Source: Planotetraspora sp. A-T 1434
Lineage (GTDB): Bacteria > Actinomycetota > Actinomycetes > Streptosporangiales > Streptosporangiaceae
Assembly (NCBI RefSeq): GCF_025420585.1
Contig: NZ_JAOEGB010000027.1
Location: forward strand, 42,589 to 106,588
Length of the DNA: 64,000 nt
Direction of reading: 5' to 3'
This document shows positions 35,055-42,818 of this stretch, in pieces. Numbering within the stretch: the first letter of the stretch is position 1; each line of letters starts with the position of its first letter. The notes beneath the pieces were generated by a model. That model was not told the DNA's origin and did not search any database. It worked only from the letters and a program-made list of their open reading frames with translations. Position numbers and translations under genes: made by a program.

Positions 35055-35896
35055 GTGAGCCTCCCTTCGACTCGGCGCTGCAGGTGCCGGCCGGCGACCG
35101 TCACCGAGAGCACCGTGAGCGTGATCGCCAGGCCGGGGAACACGGCCATCCACCAGGCGACGGAGAAGTATTCGCGGCCTTGGGAGAGCATCGCCCCCCA
35201 TTCGGGCGCGGGCGGCTGGGGCCCAAGGCCGAGGAAGCTCAGCGACGCCGCCGCGACGAGCGCCGTGCCGACCTCGATCGTGGCCACCACGAGCAGCGGC
35301 GCGAAGGCGTTCGGCAGGATGTGCCGCAGAACGATCCGCCCCGGAGTCAGCCCGAGCGAGGTGGCCGCCTCCACGTACCCGGAACGCCGGATGAGCAGTG
35401 TCTGCGCGCGGACGAGGCGGGCGTAGCTCGGCAACGTGTACGCCGCGATCGCGAGGATGGCGTTGAACGTGCCCCGCCCGACGACGGTGATGACGAGAAG
35501 CGCGAGCAGCAGGCCGGGCAGCGAGAGCAGAACGTCGACGAACCGCATGGTCACCTCGTCGAGCAGCCGCCCGCCGAGTGCGGCGAGCAGGCCCAGCACG
35601 CTGCCCACTGCGACCGCGAGCGCGGTGGCGCCCAGCCCGGCGAGCAGGGACGGCCGCGCACCGAACACCACCCGGGTGAAGACGTCGCGCCCGTTGGCGT
35701 CGGTGCCGAGCAGGTGGACGCCCCCCGGAGGCTGGAGCGCGGCGAGGGCGTCGGCGTCGTTCGGGGATCCGTGGGTGACGAGGCCGGGCGCCACCGCCAG
35801 GACGGCGACCACGGCGATGAAGAGCGTCGCGGCCCACACTCCGGCGCGCGGGATCCGGCGCGGCGTCCGCGAGGTGGTCAGGGCGGGGAGAGTCAT
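35051..35896 (-). CDS. ABC transporter permease (DppC type)
   Basis: 281-residue inner-membrane permease with an N-terminal helix (AATLFIAVVAVLAVAPGLV), a periplasmic loop ending LLGTDANGRDVFTRVVFGARPS, a DppC-family hallmark, and the EAA loop YVEAATSLGLTPGRIVLRHILPNA that contacts the ATPase. Four further helices follow. It is coupled to both neighbours by 4-nt overlaps. Confidence 0.94.
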   Translation of the reverse strand: MTLPALTTSRTPRRIPRAGVWAATLFIAVVAVLAVAPGLVTHGSPNDADALAALQPPGGVHLLGTDANGRDVFTRVVFGARPSLLAGLGATALAVAVGSVLGLLAALGGRLLDEVTMRFVDVLLSLPGLLLALLVITVVGRGTFNAILAIAAYTLPSYARLVRAQTLLIRRSGYVEAATSLGLTPGRIVLRHILPNAFAPLLVVATIEVGTALVAAASLSFLGLGPQPPAPEWGAMLSQGREYFSVAWWMAVFPGLAITLTVLSVTVAGRHLQRRVEGRLT

Positions 35897-36819
35897 CGGG
35901 CGCCTCGCAGCCGGGGGTCGATGGCGAGGTAGAACAGGTCGATCATGATGTTTACGACCACGTAAAGGGTCGCGGAGACGAGCACCACGCCCATCACCAC
36001 GGGCAGGTCCTTGGAGGTGACCGCCGTCAGCGTCAGCCGTCCGATGCCCTCGCGGGAGAAGATCTCCTCGACGATGACCGCCCCGCCGAACAGCACGCCG
36101 ACGAACCAGCCCGCGAGTGTCACGGTCGGCAGCAGCGCGTGCCGCAGGGCGTGCCGTACGCGCACGGCGAGGTCGGCCATGCCGCGGGAGCGGGCCGTCA
36201 GGATGAACGGCTCGTCCAGCGTCAGCTCCAGCCCTTCCCTGAGCACCTGGGTCAGGATGGCGCTTACGGGAATGGCGAGGGCTACGGCCGGCAGCACGAG
36301 CCCGCCGGTGACGGGGAACAGCCCCAGCGTGAAGGAGAAGAACGTGAGGAGCAGGATGCCGCCCCAGAAGGTCGGGATCGAGACGCCCACGAGCTCGATC
36401 CCGGAGAACAGCCCCCGGATCCAGCGCGACCGCTTCGCGGTCAGCACGGACACCGTGACCGCCACGACCACCGCCATCGCGAACGCCGACAGCGTTAGCT
36501 GGATCGACGCCCCGATCTGGGAGCCGATCGCCTCGGCGACCGGCTGATGCAGCTGGTAGGACCGGCCCAGGTCGCCGCGGAGGACCCGGCCCAGGTAGGT
36601 GACGTACTGGACCAGGAGCGGCTGGTCGAGCCCGTAGTCCGAGATGATCGCAGCCCGCACCTCCGGGGTGACGGTGGAGTTGCCGATCAGCACGTCCACG
36701 ACGTCGCCCGGGGTGAGGTGCAGCGCCACGAACGCGACCGTCACCGCGCCCCAGAGGACGAGGAGCGAGGTGGCCAGCCGGACGGCGATCCGGCCGGCCA
36801 CCGATGTGCGTGCTGTCAT
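35893..36819 (-). CDS. ABC transporter permease (DppB type)
   Basis: 308-residue permease. TSLLVLWGAVTVAFVALHLTPGD with VVDVLIGN and YGLDQPLLVQYVTYLGRVLRGDLGRSY are classic DppB motifs, and the EAA loop ILTARSRGMADLAVRVRHALRHALLP is present. ATG 36819 overlaps the binding-protein gene's stop; longer upstream readings are out of the real gene. It pairs with the DppC-type subunit to form the channel. Confidence 0.94.
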   Translation of the reverse strand: MTARTSVAGRIAVRLATSLLVLWGAVTVAFVALHLTPGDVVDVLIGNSTVTPEVRAAIISDYGLDQPLLVQYVTYLGRVLRGDLGRSYQLHQPVAEAIGSQIGASIQLTLSAFAMAVVVAVTVSVLTAKRSRWIRGLFSGIELVGVSIPTFWGGILLLTFFSFTLGLFPVTGGLVLPAVALAIPVSAILTQVLREGLELTLDEPFILTARSRGMADLAVRVRHALRHALLPTVTLAGWFVGVLFGGAVIVEEIFSREGIGRLTLTAVTSKDLPVVMGVVLVSATLYVVVNIMIDLFYLAIDPRLRGAR

Positions 36820-38459
36820 CCCTGGATGACCGACGCGTCGTAGAAGGTGGGGTACGCCTGCGGCTCCCAGCCGATGTCGTGCACCTTCTTCGAGGCCCCG
36901 AGCACGTAGTTGAAGATGTAGACGGGGAAGACCACGGCCTCCTCGGTCACCTTGTGCTGAACCTTGGCGTAGAACTCGGCGCGCTTGGCGAGGTCGGTGG
37001 TGGCCAGCGCGTCGTTCAGCCAGCCGTCGACCTCCTTGTCGGAGTAGCGGGCGGCGTTCTGGCCGAACACGGTGGCCGAGGCGATGCTGTCGATGGCGAA
37101 CAGGTTCCGCAGGGCGTCGCCGTCGGCCCGCTGCCAGCTGAAGTCGACGAGGTCGTAGTCGCCCTTGATGTACGTGGTCACGAACTCGCCGATGCTGGCC
37201 GGGTTCGTGACGGCGACGTCGATCCCGAGCTTCTTCGCCTCGGCCTGCACCTGCTCGGTCAGCGTGTCGCGGTTCTCCCGGACGACGGCCTTGAAGAACG
37301 GCCACCGCACGGTCAGCCGCTTGCCGTCCTTGGTGCGGTAGCCCTCCGAGTCACGGGCGGTCCACCCGGCCTCGTCGAGAAGCCGCGCGGCCTCGGCCGG
37401 GTCGTACTTCCACTGCGTCTCGGTGCCCTTGTCGTAACCGGCGGTGGACGGCGACACCGGGCTGGAGGCGGGCTGGTAGGTCCCGAAGTACAGCTTGTTC
37501 ACGATGGTGGCGAAGTCGATCCCGTCGCGGAACGCCTGCCGTACGCGCTTGTCCGTGAACACGCCCGAGGAGGTGTTCGGGTAGTAGTTGTAGTTGCCGC
37601 CGGGGGCCTGGCGCGTCTCGATCGTCAGCTTCGGGTCGGCCTTGGCCTGGTTCACGCTGATCGGCGGGACGCTGGCGATGGCGTCGACCTGGCCGCTGGT
37701 CAGCGCGCCCAGCCTGACGGCGTTCTCCGCGATGACCTTCATCTCGAGGTTGTCGAGGTGGGCCTCGCCCTGGTGCTTGGCGTTCTCCGGCGCCCAGTTG
37801 TAGCCCGGGTTGCGGTGGAAGGTGATGCCCTGCTTCGGCGTCCAGGCGTCGATGACGAACGGCCCCGAGCCGACGACCTTCTGGCACAGCGCGTCCTGCG
37901 GCTGCTTGAGCGACTGGGGCGACTCGATGCCGAAGTACGCCGTGGCGAGCGCGGCCAGGAACGGCGAGTGCGGCTTCGAGAAGTTGACCTTGGCCGTGTA
38001 CTGGTCGACGACGTCGGTGCCGGTGTAGGGCGTGATGAACCCGGCGGCGAGCTGCGACTTGGTGGCCGGGCTGACGATGTGGTCGAGGTTGGCCTTCACC
38101 GCCGCCGCGTCGAACGGAGTGCCATCGCTGAACTTCACGCCCTGGCGCAGCGTGAAGGTGTAGCTCTTCTGGTCGGGCGAGACCGTCCAGGAGGTCGCGA
38201 GCCATGGGTGGACCTTGCCCTCGGTGTCCAGGGAGACCAGCGAGTCGAGGGCCGGCCGGGTGAACAGGCCCGTCACGTCCTGGGCGCTCTGGTGGGGGTC
38301 GAGGCAGGTGGGCTCGGTGTTGACCGCGAAGGTCAGCTTCCCGCCCCTGGTGGGGGCGCCGCCCGGATCCTTCCGCGCGGCGGGGGTGCCCCCGCAGGCG
38401 GTCAGCGCGAGCAGAGCCACTACGGGAACGATCAGACCGGCGAGAGTTCTCTGGTGCAC
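36816..38459 (-). CDS. Family 5 solute-binding lipoprotein of ABC importer
   Basis: 547-residue DppA/NikA-type solute-binding protein. It has a lipoprotein signal (LIVPVVALLALTACGG, lipobox LTAC around residues 19-22), then family-5 motifs GGKLTFAVNTEPTCLDPHQ, LATSWTVSPDQKSYTFTLRQGVKFSDGTPF and VVGSGPFVIDAW. GTG 38459 has AAAGGG 9-10 nt upstream. It is the first gene of the operon and defines what is imported. Family 5 includes peptide and nickel binders, but the linked monooxygenases point to an organosulfur or amino-acid-like compound. Confidence 0.94.
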   Translation of the reverse strand: MHQRTLAGLIVPVVALLALTACGGTPAARKDPGGAPTRGGKLTFAVNTEPTCLDPHQSAQDVTGLFTRPALDSLVSLDTEGKVHPWLATSWTVSPDQKSYTFTLRQGVKFSDGTPFDAAAVKANLDHIVSPATKSQLAAGFITPYTGTDVVDQYTAKVNFSKPHSPFLAALATAYFGIESPQSLKQPQDALCQKVVGSGPFVIDAWTPKQGITFHRNPGYNWAPENAKHQGEAHLDNLEMKVIAENAVRLGALTSGQVDAIASVPPISVNQAKADPKLTIETRQAPGGNYNYYPNTSSGVFTDKRVRQAFRDGIDFATIVNKLYFGTYQPASSPVSPSTAGYDKGTETQWKYDPAEAARLLDEAGWTARDSEGYRTKDGKRLTVRWPFFKAVVRENRDTLTEQVQAEAKKLGIDVAVTNPASIGEFVTTYIKGDYDLVDFSWQRADGDALRNLFAIDSIASATVFGQNAARYSDKEVDGWLNDALATTDLAKRAEFYAKVQHKVTEEAVVFPVYIFNYVLGASKKVHDIGWEPQAYPTFYDASVIQG

Positions 38460-38480
38460 AGTTATGCGCCCTTTCCTTCA

Positions 38481-38512
38481 AAACCTACTCGCACAGTAGG
38501 AATAGAAGGTTT
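38481..38512. promoter_or_regulatory. Nested inverted repeat upstream of the importer operon
   Basis: CCTACT (38484-38489) and AGTAGG (38495-38500) form a dyad around a 5-nt spacer. It is nested in outer arms AAACCT (38481-38486) and AGGTTT (38507-38512). It lies 25-53 nt upstream of the binding-protein start, where an operator for the eight-gene operon is expected. It resembles short CTACT-type dyads before sulfur-assimilation genes, but the regulator is not identified. Confidence 0.55.
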
Positions 38513-38576
38513 AGATGTCAATCGGCGCTGTCTTGATTGCGTGCATTAGGACGCTTATGCGTCCAGCGGGCGGCTA

Positions 38577-38801
38577 TCAGCGCGGGTCGCGCAGCCTGGC
38601 CAGGTCGCTCTCCATCTTGGCCATGACGCGCTGGTACCCCTCCCAGCCGTACAGCCGGACCAGTTCGGCCTTCATGCGGAGCGTCTCCTCCTGCACCGCC
38701 TCCGGGCCTTGACGTCGTATGGCGTCGAGCGCCCGGCGCGCCTGACATTCGCGTTCATTGAGATCGGCGAGACCTTCGCGGCGGATCTCAGGAGTAGGCA
38801 T
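38577..38801 (-). CDS. Small charged protein of unknown function
   Basis: 74 residues, predicted helical and strongly charged (EIRREGLADLNERECQARRALD, ETLRMKAELVRLYGWEGYQRVMAKMESDL), with a WEGY aromatic patch. ATG 38801 has a GGAGG about 10-13 nt upstream. No family is recognised. It sits alone upstream of the importer operon in the same orientation. Codon composition fits the neighbours, so I take it as real. Confidence 0.6.
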   Translation of the reverse strand: MPTPEIRREGLADLNERECQARRALDAIRRQGPEAVQEETLRMKAELVRLYGWEGYQRVMAKMESDLARLRDPR

Positions 38802-38888
38802 GGGGCTCTGCCCTCCACGTCTGTACGAACGGTGCCTAGTCTGACGCGCCGCCGCCGTGCCAGGTTGACGGTCGTCGTGAAATCTTCC

Positions 38889-39569
38889 CTAGGGTGTGAC
38901 CGGCGGGATGCTCCCCGCAATGTCCCCCGGGACGTCCACGGCGATCTCTCCACCGAGCCTCGCCCCGCCGGTCAGGGAGAGGTTGTCCCCGCTCCAGAAC
39001 CTGCCCGGGTCGTACCAGTTCGGGCGGCGTCCTCCCGGCAGCAGTCCCATGGCCTCATAGGTGACGGCGACGACCTCCGCGCAGTAGGCCGTCTCCAGAG
39101 CGGTGTCGCTCCGTCTGAGGTTGAGGAACTCCTTGAGGTTGGGCAGCCGCCCTCGCAGCCAGCGGCCGGCGAGCCGGGCCGTCGACGGGAACGGCGTTCC
39201 GTCCAGGCGGGCGATCGTGCGCAGGACGGCGTCCTCCATGCTCCGGCCGGCGGGAGGTTCGAGCTGGCGCAGCCAGGCCCGCTGGCCGTACTTGGCGGAC
39301 CAGACGCGGACCGCGTCGCGCAGGTCGTGGAGTTGGACGCCGCGCTGGTGCGTGCCGGACCACAGGTCGGGCAGCGAACGGCCGAGCTCGGCGTGCCACA
39401 TCAGCGGGGGCAGGTCCTCGATGACGACGGCCATGCCCACGTGGTTGACGGGGCTGTTCGTGGTGACCTGGATGGCCCGGTCGGGCACCGTGCGCCCCCG
39501 GAACACCCACACGTCGCCGGTCCGGGTGAGGTCGATGGCTTTGTCGAGACTTATCCGTATGCCAGGCAC
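38889..39569 (-). CDS. YiiX/NlpC-P60-like permuted papain-fold protein
   Basis: 226-residue protein with the circularly permuted NlpC/P60 (YiiX/C92-like) pattern: an N-terminal His in SPVNHVGMAVVIEDLPPLMWHAE and a C-terminal catalytic Cys in AYCAEVVAVTYEAMGLL. An internal GTPFPSTARLAGRWLRGRLPNLKEF segment lies between. No signal peptide. Relatives act as thiol amidases on lipids or peptidoglycan-like substrates; the substrate here is unknown. Divergent from a 54-residue membrane protein gene with a 17-bp gap. Confidence 0.72.
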   Translation of the reverse strand: MPGIRISLDKAIDLTRTGDVWVFRGRTVPDRAIQVTTNSPVNHVGMAVVIEDLPPLMWHAELGRSLPDLWSGTHQRGVQLHDLRDAVRVWSAKYGQRAWLRQLEPPAGRSMEDAVLRTIARLDGTPFPSTARLAGRWLRGRLPNLKEFLNLRRSDTALETAYCAEVVAVTYEAMGLLPGGRRPNWYDPGRFWSGDNLSLTGGARLGGEIAVDVPGDIAGSIPPVTP

Positions 39570-39586
39570 ACCAGTAGCCTAAGCAC

Positions 39587-39751
39587 ATGCGGCGGTGGTG
39601 GAAGATTCTCGGTCTGGCGGCCTTCGCGGGGGTCGCCGCGACCGGCGTGGTGATCGCCCGCGCGGAGCGCAGGCGCCGGGCGTACACCCCCGAGGAGATT
39701 CGGGAGCGCCTCCGGGCCCGCCACGCCGAGGCCGCGGCGCCCGCCCCCTGA
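39587..39751 (+). CDS. Small conserved single-span membrane protein
   Basis: 54 residues: an N-terminal helix (MRRWWKILGLAAFAGVAATGVVIA) followed by an arginine-rich amphipathic helix (RAERRRRAYTPEEIRERLRARHAEA). The layout (short TM, Arg tract, YTPEEIRERL) is one I recognise from small hypothetical membrane proteins of actinobacteria. It is too short for a typical ORF list but has good codon usage. It ends 5 nt before the convergent TauE gene stop. Confidence 0.7.
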   Translation: MRRWWKILGLAAFAGVAATGVVIARAERRRRAYTPEEIRERLRARHAEAAAPAP

Positions 39752-39755
39752 CCGG

Positions 39756-40508
39756 TCAGGCCGCGCCCCGGTAGGCGTCGAATCCGAGCTTGACCGCGAC
39801 GGCAAGGCCGCAGACGGCGGCGGCGATCCGGAGCGTCTGCCCGGGAAGCCGGCGGGCGAGCGCCGGGCCCAGCCAGCCGCCCACGAGGAACCCCGCCGCA
39901 AGCGGCGCCGCGGCCGACCACTGCACCGGCCCGAAGAGCGCGAACCCCACGGCGGCGACGCCGTTCGCGAGCGCGGAGACGACGTTCTTGACGGCGTTGA
40001 CCCTGGCGGGGTGCTGGTCGAGCGCCGAGGCAAGCACCGCGAACATGATGATGCCACCCGCCGCACCGAAATATCCGACATAGACGGCGACGCCGAACAA
40101 CGCCGCCCGCAACGTCCAGCCGTCCCGGCCTCCGAGGCTCACGTGGCCGGTCCGCGGCGGGCGAAGCAGGAGCAGTGAGGCCGCGCCGATGAGCCAGGGC
40201 GCGATCAGCTCGAAGGTCCGTGACGGCGTCACGAGCAGCAGCGCCGCGCCCGCCGCGCCGCCCAGCGCGGTGACCCAGCCCACCCGGAGCAGCAGCCTGC
40301 CCTGTCCGGCCAGCTCGGGCCTCGACCCGGCCGCCGCGCCCATGCCGGTGAACAGCAGCGCGACGGTGTTGGTGACGTTCGCGCTCAGCGGCGGCAGCCC
40401 GAAGGCCAGCAGCGCCGGATACGAGATGACCGACGCCAGGCTGACGACCGTGCTGACCACCCCGGCCAGCACGCCCACCCCTGCCAGCCCCAGCACGTCG
40501 GCGATCAC
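39756..40508 (-). CDS. TauE/SafE-family sulfite/anion exporter
   Basis: 250-residue membrane protein with about eight helices and the two-repeat TauE/SafE architecture: GVLAGVVSTVVSLASVISYPALLAFGLPPLSANVTNTVAL in repeat one and YVGYFGAAGGIIMFAVLASAL with NAVKNVVSALANGVAAVGFALFG in repeat two. The start is the GTG at 40508 (VIADVLGLAG); upstream in-frame sequence reads as non-coding. It could export sulfite or a related anion, consistent with the nearby desulfonation-like operon, though the two are not co-transcribed. Confidence 0.85.
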   Translation of the reverse strand: MIADVLGLAGVGVLAGVVSTVVSLASVISYPALLAFGLPPLSANVTNTVALLFTGMGAAAGSRPELAGQGRLLLRVGWVTALGGAAGAALLLVTPSRTFELIAPWLIGAASLLLLRPPRTGHVSLGGRDGWTLRAALFGVAVYVGYFGAAGGIIMFAVLASALDQHPARVNAVKNVVSALANGVAAVGFALFGPVQWSAAAPLAAGFLVGGWLGPALARRLPGQTLRIAAAVCGLAVAVKLGFDAYRGAA

Positions 40509-40694
40509 AGCACCGACCCAACCACATCGGTCGTCGCCGGCCGAGCGCGGGTGCGGCACTCGTTCACACGCACACTGCCGCCGCCTACCGGCCGGTGCTG
40601 ATCGGGAGGGTTCCACCTGACGACCTGGGCCGTGATCACGATCCACTTCCTGCCGCACGTGATCTGCCTGGCGGCCTTCCTGCCGCTGGAACGG

Positions 40695-41075
40695 CTACGC
40701 CGCCGGACGCCTGATTCCGCAGGCGGGGGTTCCGCCGGGCAGCCGCTCGCGGTTGTCGGCGACGAGACGGTAGAGGCCGTGGGCTAGCCACCGGAACGGG
40801 GGCGTCCGCAGGATCCAGCCCAGGGGGCTCCACGGCGGCCCGGCGTCGATGAGCAGCTTGGCGACCGCCTGCGCCCCGCCGTACACCCTGGTAGCCCCAT
40901 CGTCGCTCTCGACCCAGAGGAGCTCGTACCGGGCCCGCTCGGCCGTCGTGCCCAGCGCGGCCAGGTCGGCGAACTGCCATGGGGTGATCCGCGCACCGGT
41001 CCGCATCCGGCGCTCGGCGAAGCTCACACATGTCGTACAGAACCCGCAGTCGCCGTCGAAAACCAGGGTTTTCAT
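40695..41075 (-). CDS. DCC1-like thiol-disulfide oxidoreductase family protein
   Basis: 126-residue DUF393/DCC-family protein. The defining DGDCGFCTTCVSFAERR motif (DxxCxxC) is at the N-terminus, followed by ITPWQFADLAALG and a VYGGAQAVAKLLIDAG segment, ending at LVADNRERLPGGTPACG. Predicted thioredoxin-fold redox protein, soluble. Position alone gives no pathway. Confidence 0.88.
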   Translation of the reverse strand: MKTLVFDGDCGFCTTCVSFAERRMRTGARITPWQFADLAALGTTAERARYELLWVESDDGATRVYGGAQAVAKLLIDAGPPWSPLGWILRTPPFRWLAHGLYRLVADNRERLPGGTPACGIRRPAA

Positions 41076-41198
41076 GACCCGAACCTAGCGCGGCCGGCGA
41101 CGCGGCGCGGAGGTGAAGGTCCAGCCATGTCCAAGCCGTTCGCAAGACGATCGCTGAACGATGACGGCGACCGGCCTTCCTGCGAAAAGGGGATGGAA

Positions 41199-41348
41199 AT
41201 GAGCATTACGAGAACCGAACTCGGCGATCTGTCCGCCGTGGGCACCGAACTCGACGAGAGCGCGCTGCTCGGCATTCACGGCGGCCAGCGGGTCGAGGTC
41301 AGCATGGGGACCTACATCGACCCGCCGGGTGTCTGCTGCGCCGACTGA
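41199..41348 (+). CDS. Candidate RiPP precursor of ATP-grasp cluster
   Basis: 49-residue peptide. The leader (ELGDLSAVGTELDESALLGIHGG) ends in a Gly-Gly-like site, and the core GQRVEVSMGTYIDPPGVCCAD carries Tyr, Thr, Asp and a Cys-Cys pair near the end. ATG 41199 has AAAAGGGG 6 nt upstream; the longer reading from 41127 adds a segment with no RBS. A strong hairpin follows the stop and a MvdD-like ligase gene lies 480 nt downstream. Predicted product is a cyclised (ester/amide) or otherwise modified peptide. The exact class is uncertain. Confidence 0.7.
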   Translation: MSITRTELGDLSAVGTELDESALLGIHGGQRVEVSMGTYIDPPGVCCAD

Positions 41349-41399
41349 CGAAACCGGCCGCATCACGCGGGGACGCCGTTCCTGCGTCCCCGTTTCGTC
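41347..41399 (+). terminator. Strong nested stem-loop after the precursor gene
   Basis: Inner stem GGGGACGC (41369-41376) and GCGTCCCC (41384-41391) around a 7-nt loop, nested in outer arms GACGAAAC (41347-41354) and GTTTCGTC (41392-41399). Both are perfect 8-bp pairings. Located at the stop of the short precursor, it probably terminates or attenuates most transcripts, giving far more precursor than enzyme mRNA, a common RiPP layout. Confidence 0.8.
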
Positions 41400-41829
41400 A
41401 TTCGGGTGCACGGCTCCATTGGGATGGGGACGCTTTACCGCGCACATGCCCTTTGCGCGCCATCGGAGCCACCACGGCGTCCAGGCTGGACACCCCGGGC
41501 TACGGCACCGGCGCCTGCGTGCCGCAACCGAGCCGGCCCTACCTGACCTCGCCACCTGGGGAGCCCAGGGTCGGAGGTGAGCCGCCATGACCACCCCCGC
41601 CCAGTCGCTGGGAAAGCTGGTGGGCGCGCCCCGCGCCGCCGAGTGGCGTGGGGCGGTACCGCGCGAGGCATGCGGGGCGGTACGGCGCGGCGCGGGCGGC
41701 GCTTGGCGGCGCTTGGCGGGACGGAGGGCGTTCTCCAACCGGTTGCAAGCGAGATCCAAGCGGGGCCTCGCAGGGTGAGGGGACAGCTCACCCACACAGG
41801 CCGCACACAGGCCGCACAGGGGGAAACCC
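41400..41829. other. Stretch between precursor hairpin and ATP-grasp gene
   Basis: No certain gene. From about 41417 to 41590 one plus frame reads like a modified-peptide tail (RLDTPGYGTGACVPQPSRPYLTSPPG) but has only a TTG near 41453 and no RBS. A 63-residue ORF at 41587-41778 has GGAGGT 8 nt before its ATG yet is an Arg/Ala/Gly-rich sequence of no family. Both may be decayed precursor-like genes or noise. Just before the ligase, two CACACAGGCCG elements repeat (41791-41817). Confidence 0.4.
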
Positions 41830-42816
41830 GTGTCCGCACCGCACGTTCTCGTCCTGACCGGCGACGGAGACTCGCACGCCGAGCGGGTCGGCGATCTGCT
41901 CACCGCGCGCGGCGCCCGCGTCACGGTGTTCGACCATCGGCACTATCCGGCGAAGGCGCACGTCGAGCTGGCGTACACCCGTGGGGAGCCCGTCCGCCGC
42001 GTGCTCCGCACCGAGACCGACGTGGTCGACCTCGGCTCGCTGACCGCCCTCTGGTGGCGCCGTCCGCTTCCCCCCGCCGCGCACCCGGAGCTGACCGACC
42101 CCGCGGTCGCGGAGCACGCCGCGCGGGAGAGCCAGGCCCTGATCTCGGACCTGTGGGAACATCTGCCGTGCCGCAAGGTGCCCGCGGCGGAGTCCGTGTT
42201 CCGGCGGGCCGGGCGCAAGTCGTCGCAGCTGCTCCTGGCGGCCGAGCTCGGCTTCACGATCCCGGAGACGCTGATCGCGACGCGGGCCGAGGCGCTGTGG
42301 GACTTCCACGACCGCCACGACGGCCGGATCGTCACCAAGCCGTTCGGCGCGCCGTGGGTCGAGAACCTCCAGGGCGGGGACACGATCTCCCGGTTCTGCG
42401 AGCCGGTCTCGCCCCGCGATGTGGCCTACGCGGACGCCCTGCGGTTCTGCCCGGTCATCGTGCAGGAGTACGTCCCCAAGCGGGTGGAGCTGCGCGTCAC
42501 CGTCGTCGGCCGGCGGGTCTTCGCCGCCGAGATCCACTCGCAGGCGTCCAACCGGTCGCGCCTGGACTGGCGGCGGTACAACACGGACGTCACACCGCAC
42601 CGGGTGCACCCGCTTCCCTGCGACGTCACCCGGCGGTGCCTCGCCATGGCGGACCGCCTCGGCCTGCTGTACGGCGCCTTCGACCTGATCCTCACTCCAG
42701 AAGGCGAGTACGTCTTCCTTGAGGTCAACCCCAACGGCCAGTGGCTGTGGATCGAGGAGCTGACCGGCCTGCCGATCAGCCAGGCGATCTGCGACCTCCT
42801 CCTGGAAGGACCCTGA
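41830..42816 (+). CDS. MvdD-like ATP-grasp peptide ligase
   Basis: 328-residue ATP-grasp enzyme of the MvdC/MvdD (ribosomal peptide macrocyclase) type. HVLVLTGDGDSHAERVGDLLTARGARV opens the N-terminal domain, RKSSQLLLAAELGFTIPETLIATR is a conserved ATP-grasp entry motif, and metal-binding EIHSQASNRSRLDWRRYN and FLEVNPNGQWLWIEE close the active site. GTG 41830 has GGGGGAAA 5 nt upstream. Such enzymes form omega-ester or omega-amide links between side chains of the precursor, using ATP. It is followed directly by the PpiC-like partner. Confidence 0.9.
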   Translation: MSAPHVLVLTGDGDSHAERVGDLLTARGARVTVFDHRHYPAKAHVELAYTRGEPVRRVLRTETDVVDLGSLTALWWRRPLPPAAHPELTDPAVAEHAARESQALISDLWEHLPCRKVPAAESVFRRAGRKSSQLLLAAELGFTIPETLIATRAEALWDFHDRHDGRIVTKPFGAPWVENLQGGDTISRFCEPVSPRDVAYADALRFCPVIVQEYVPKRVELRVTVVGRRVFAAEIHSQASNRSRLDWRRYNTDVTPHRVHPLPCDVTRRCLAMADRLGLLYGAFDLILTPEGEYVFLEVNPNGQWLWIEELTGLPISQAICDLLLEGP

Positions 42817-42818
42817 TC

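Noticed and set aside
36804..38549. Long plus-strand open frame of 581 codons
   Set aside because: Antisense shadow of the solute-binding protein gene; its translation is a Val/Gly/Arg-rich sequence without any motif.
40609..40694. Plus-strand hydrophobic fragment VITIHFLPHVICLAAFLPL
   Set aside because: A GGGAGGG precedes it, but there is no start codon at the right place and it runs antisense into the DCC gene; too short to support a gene or a remnant.
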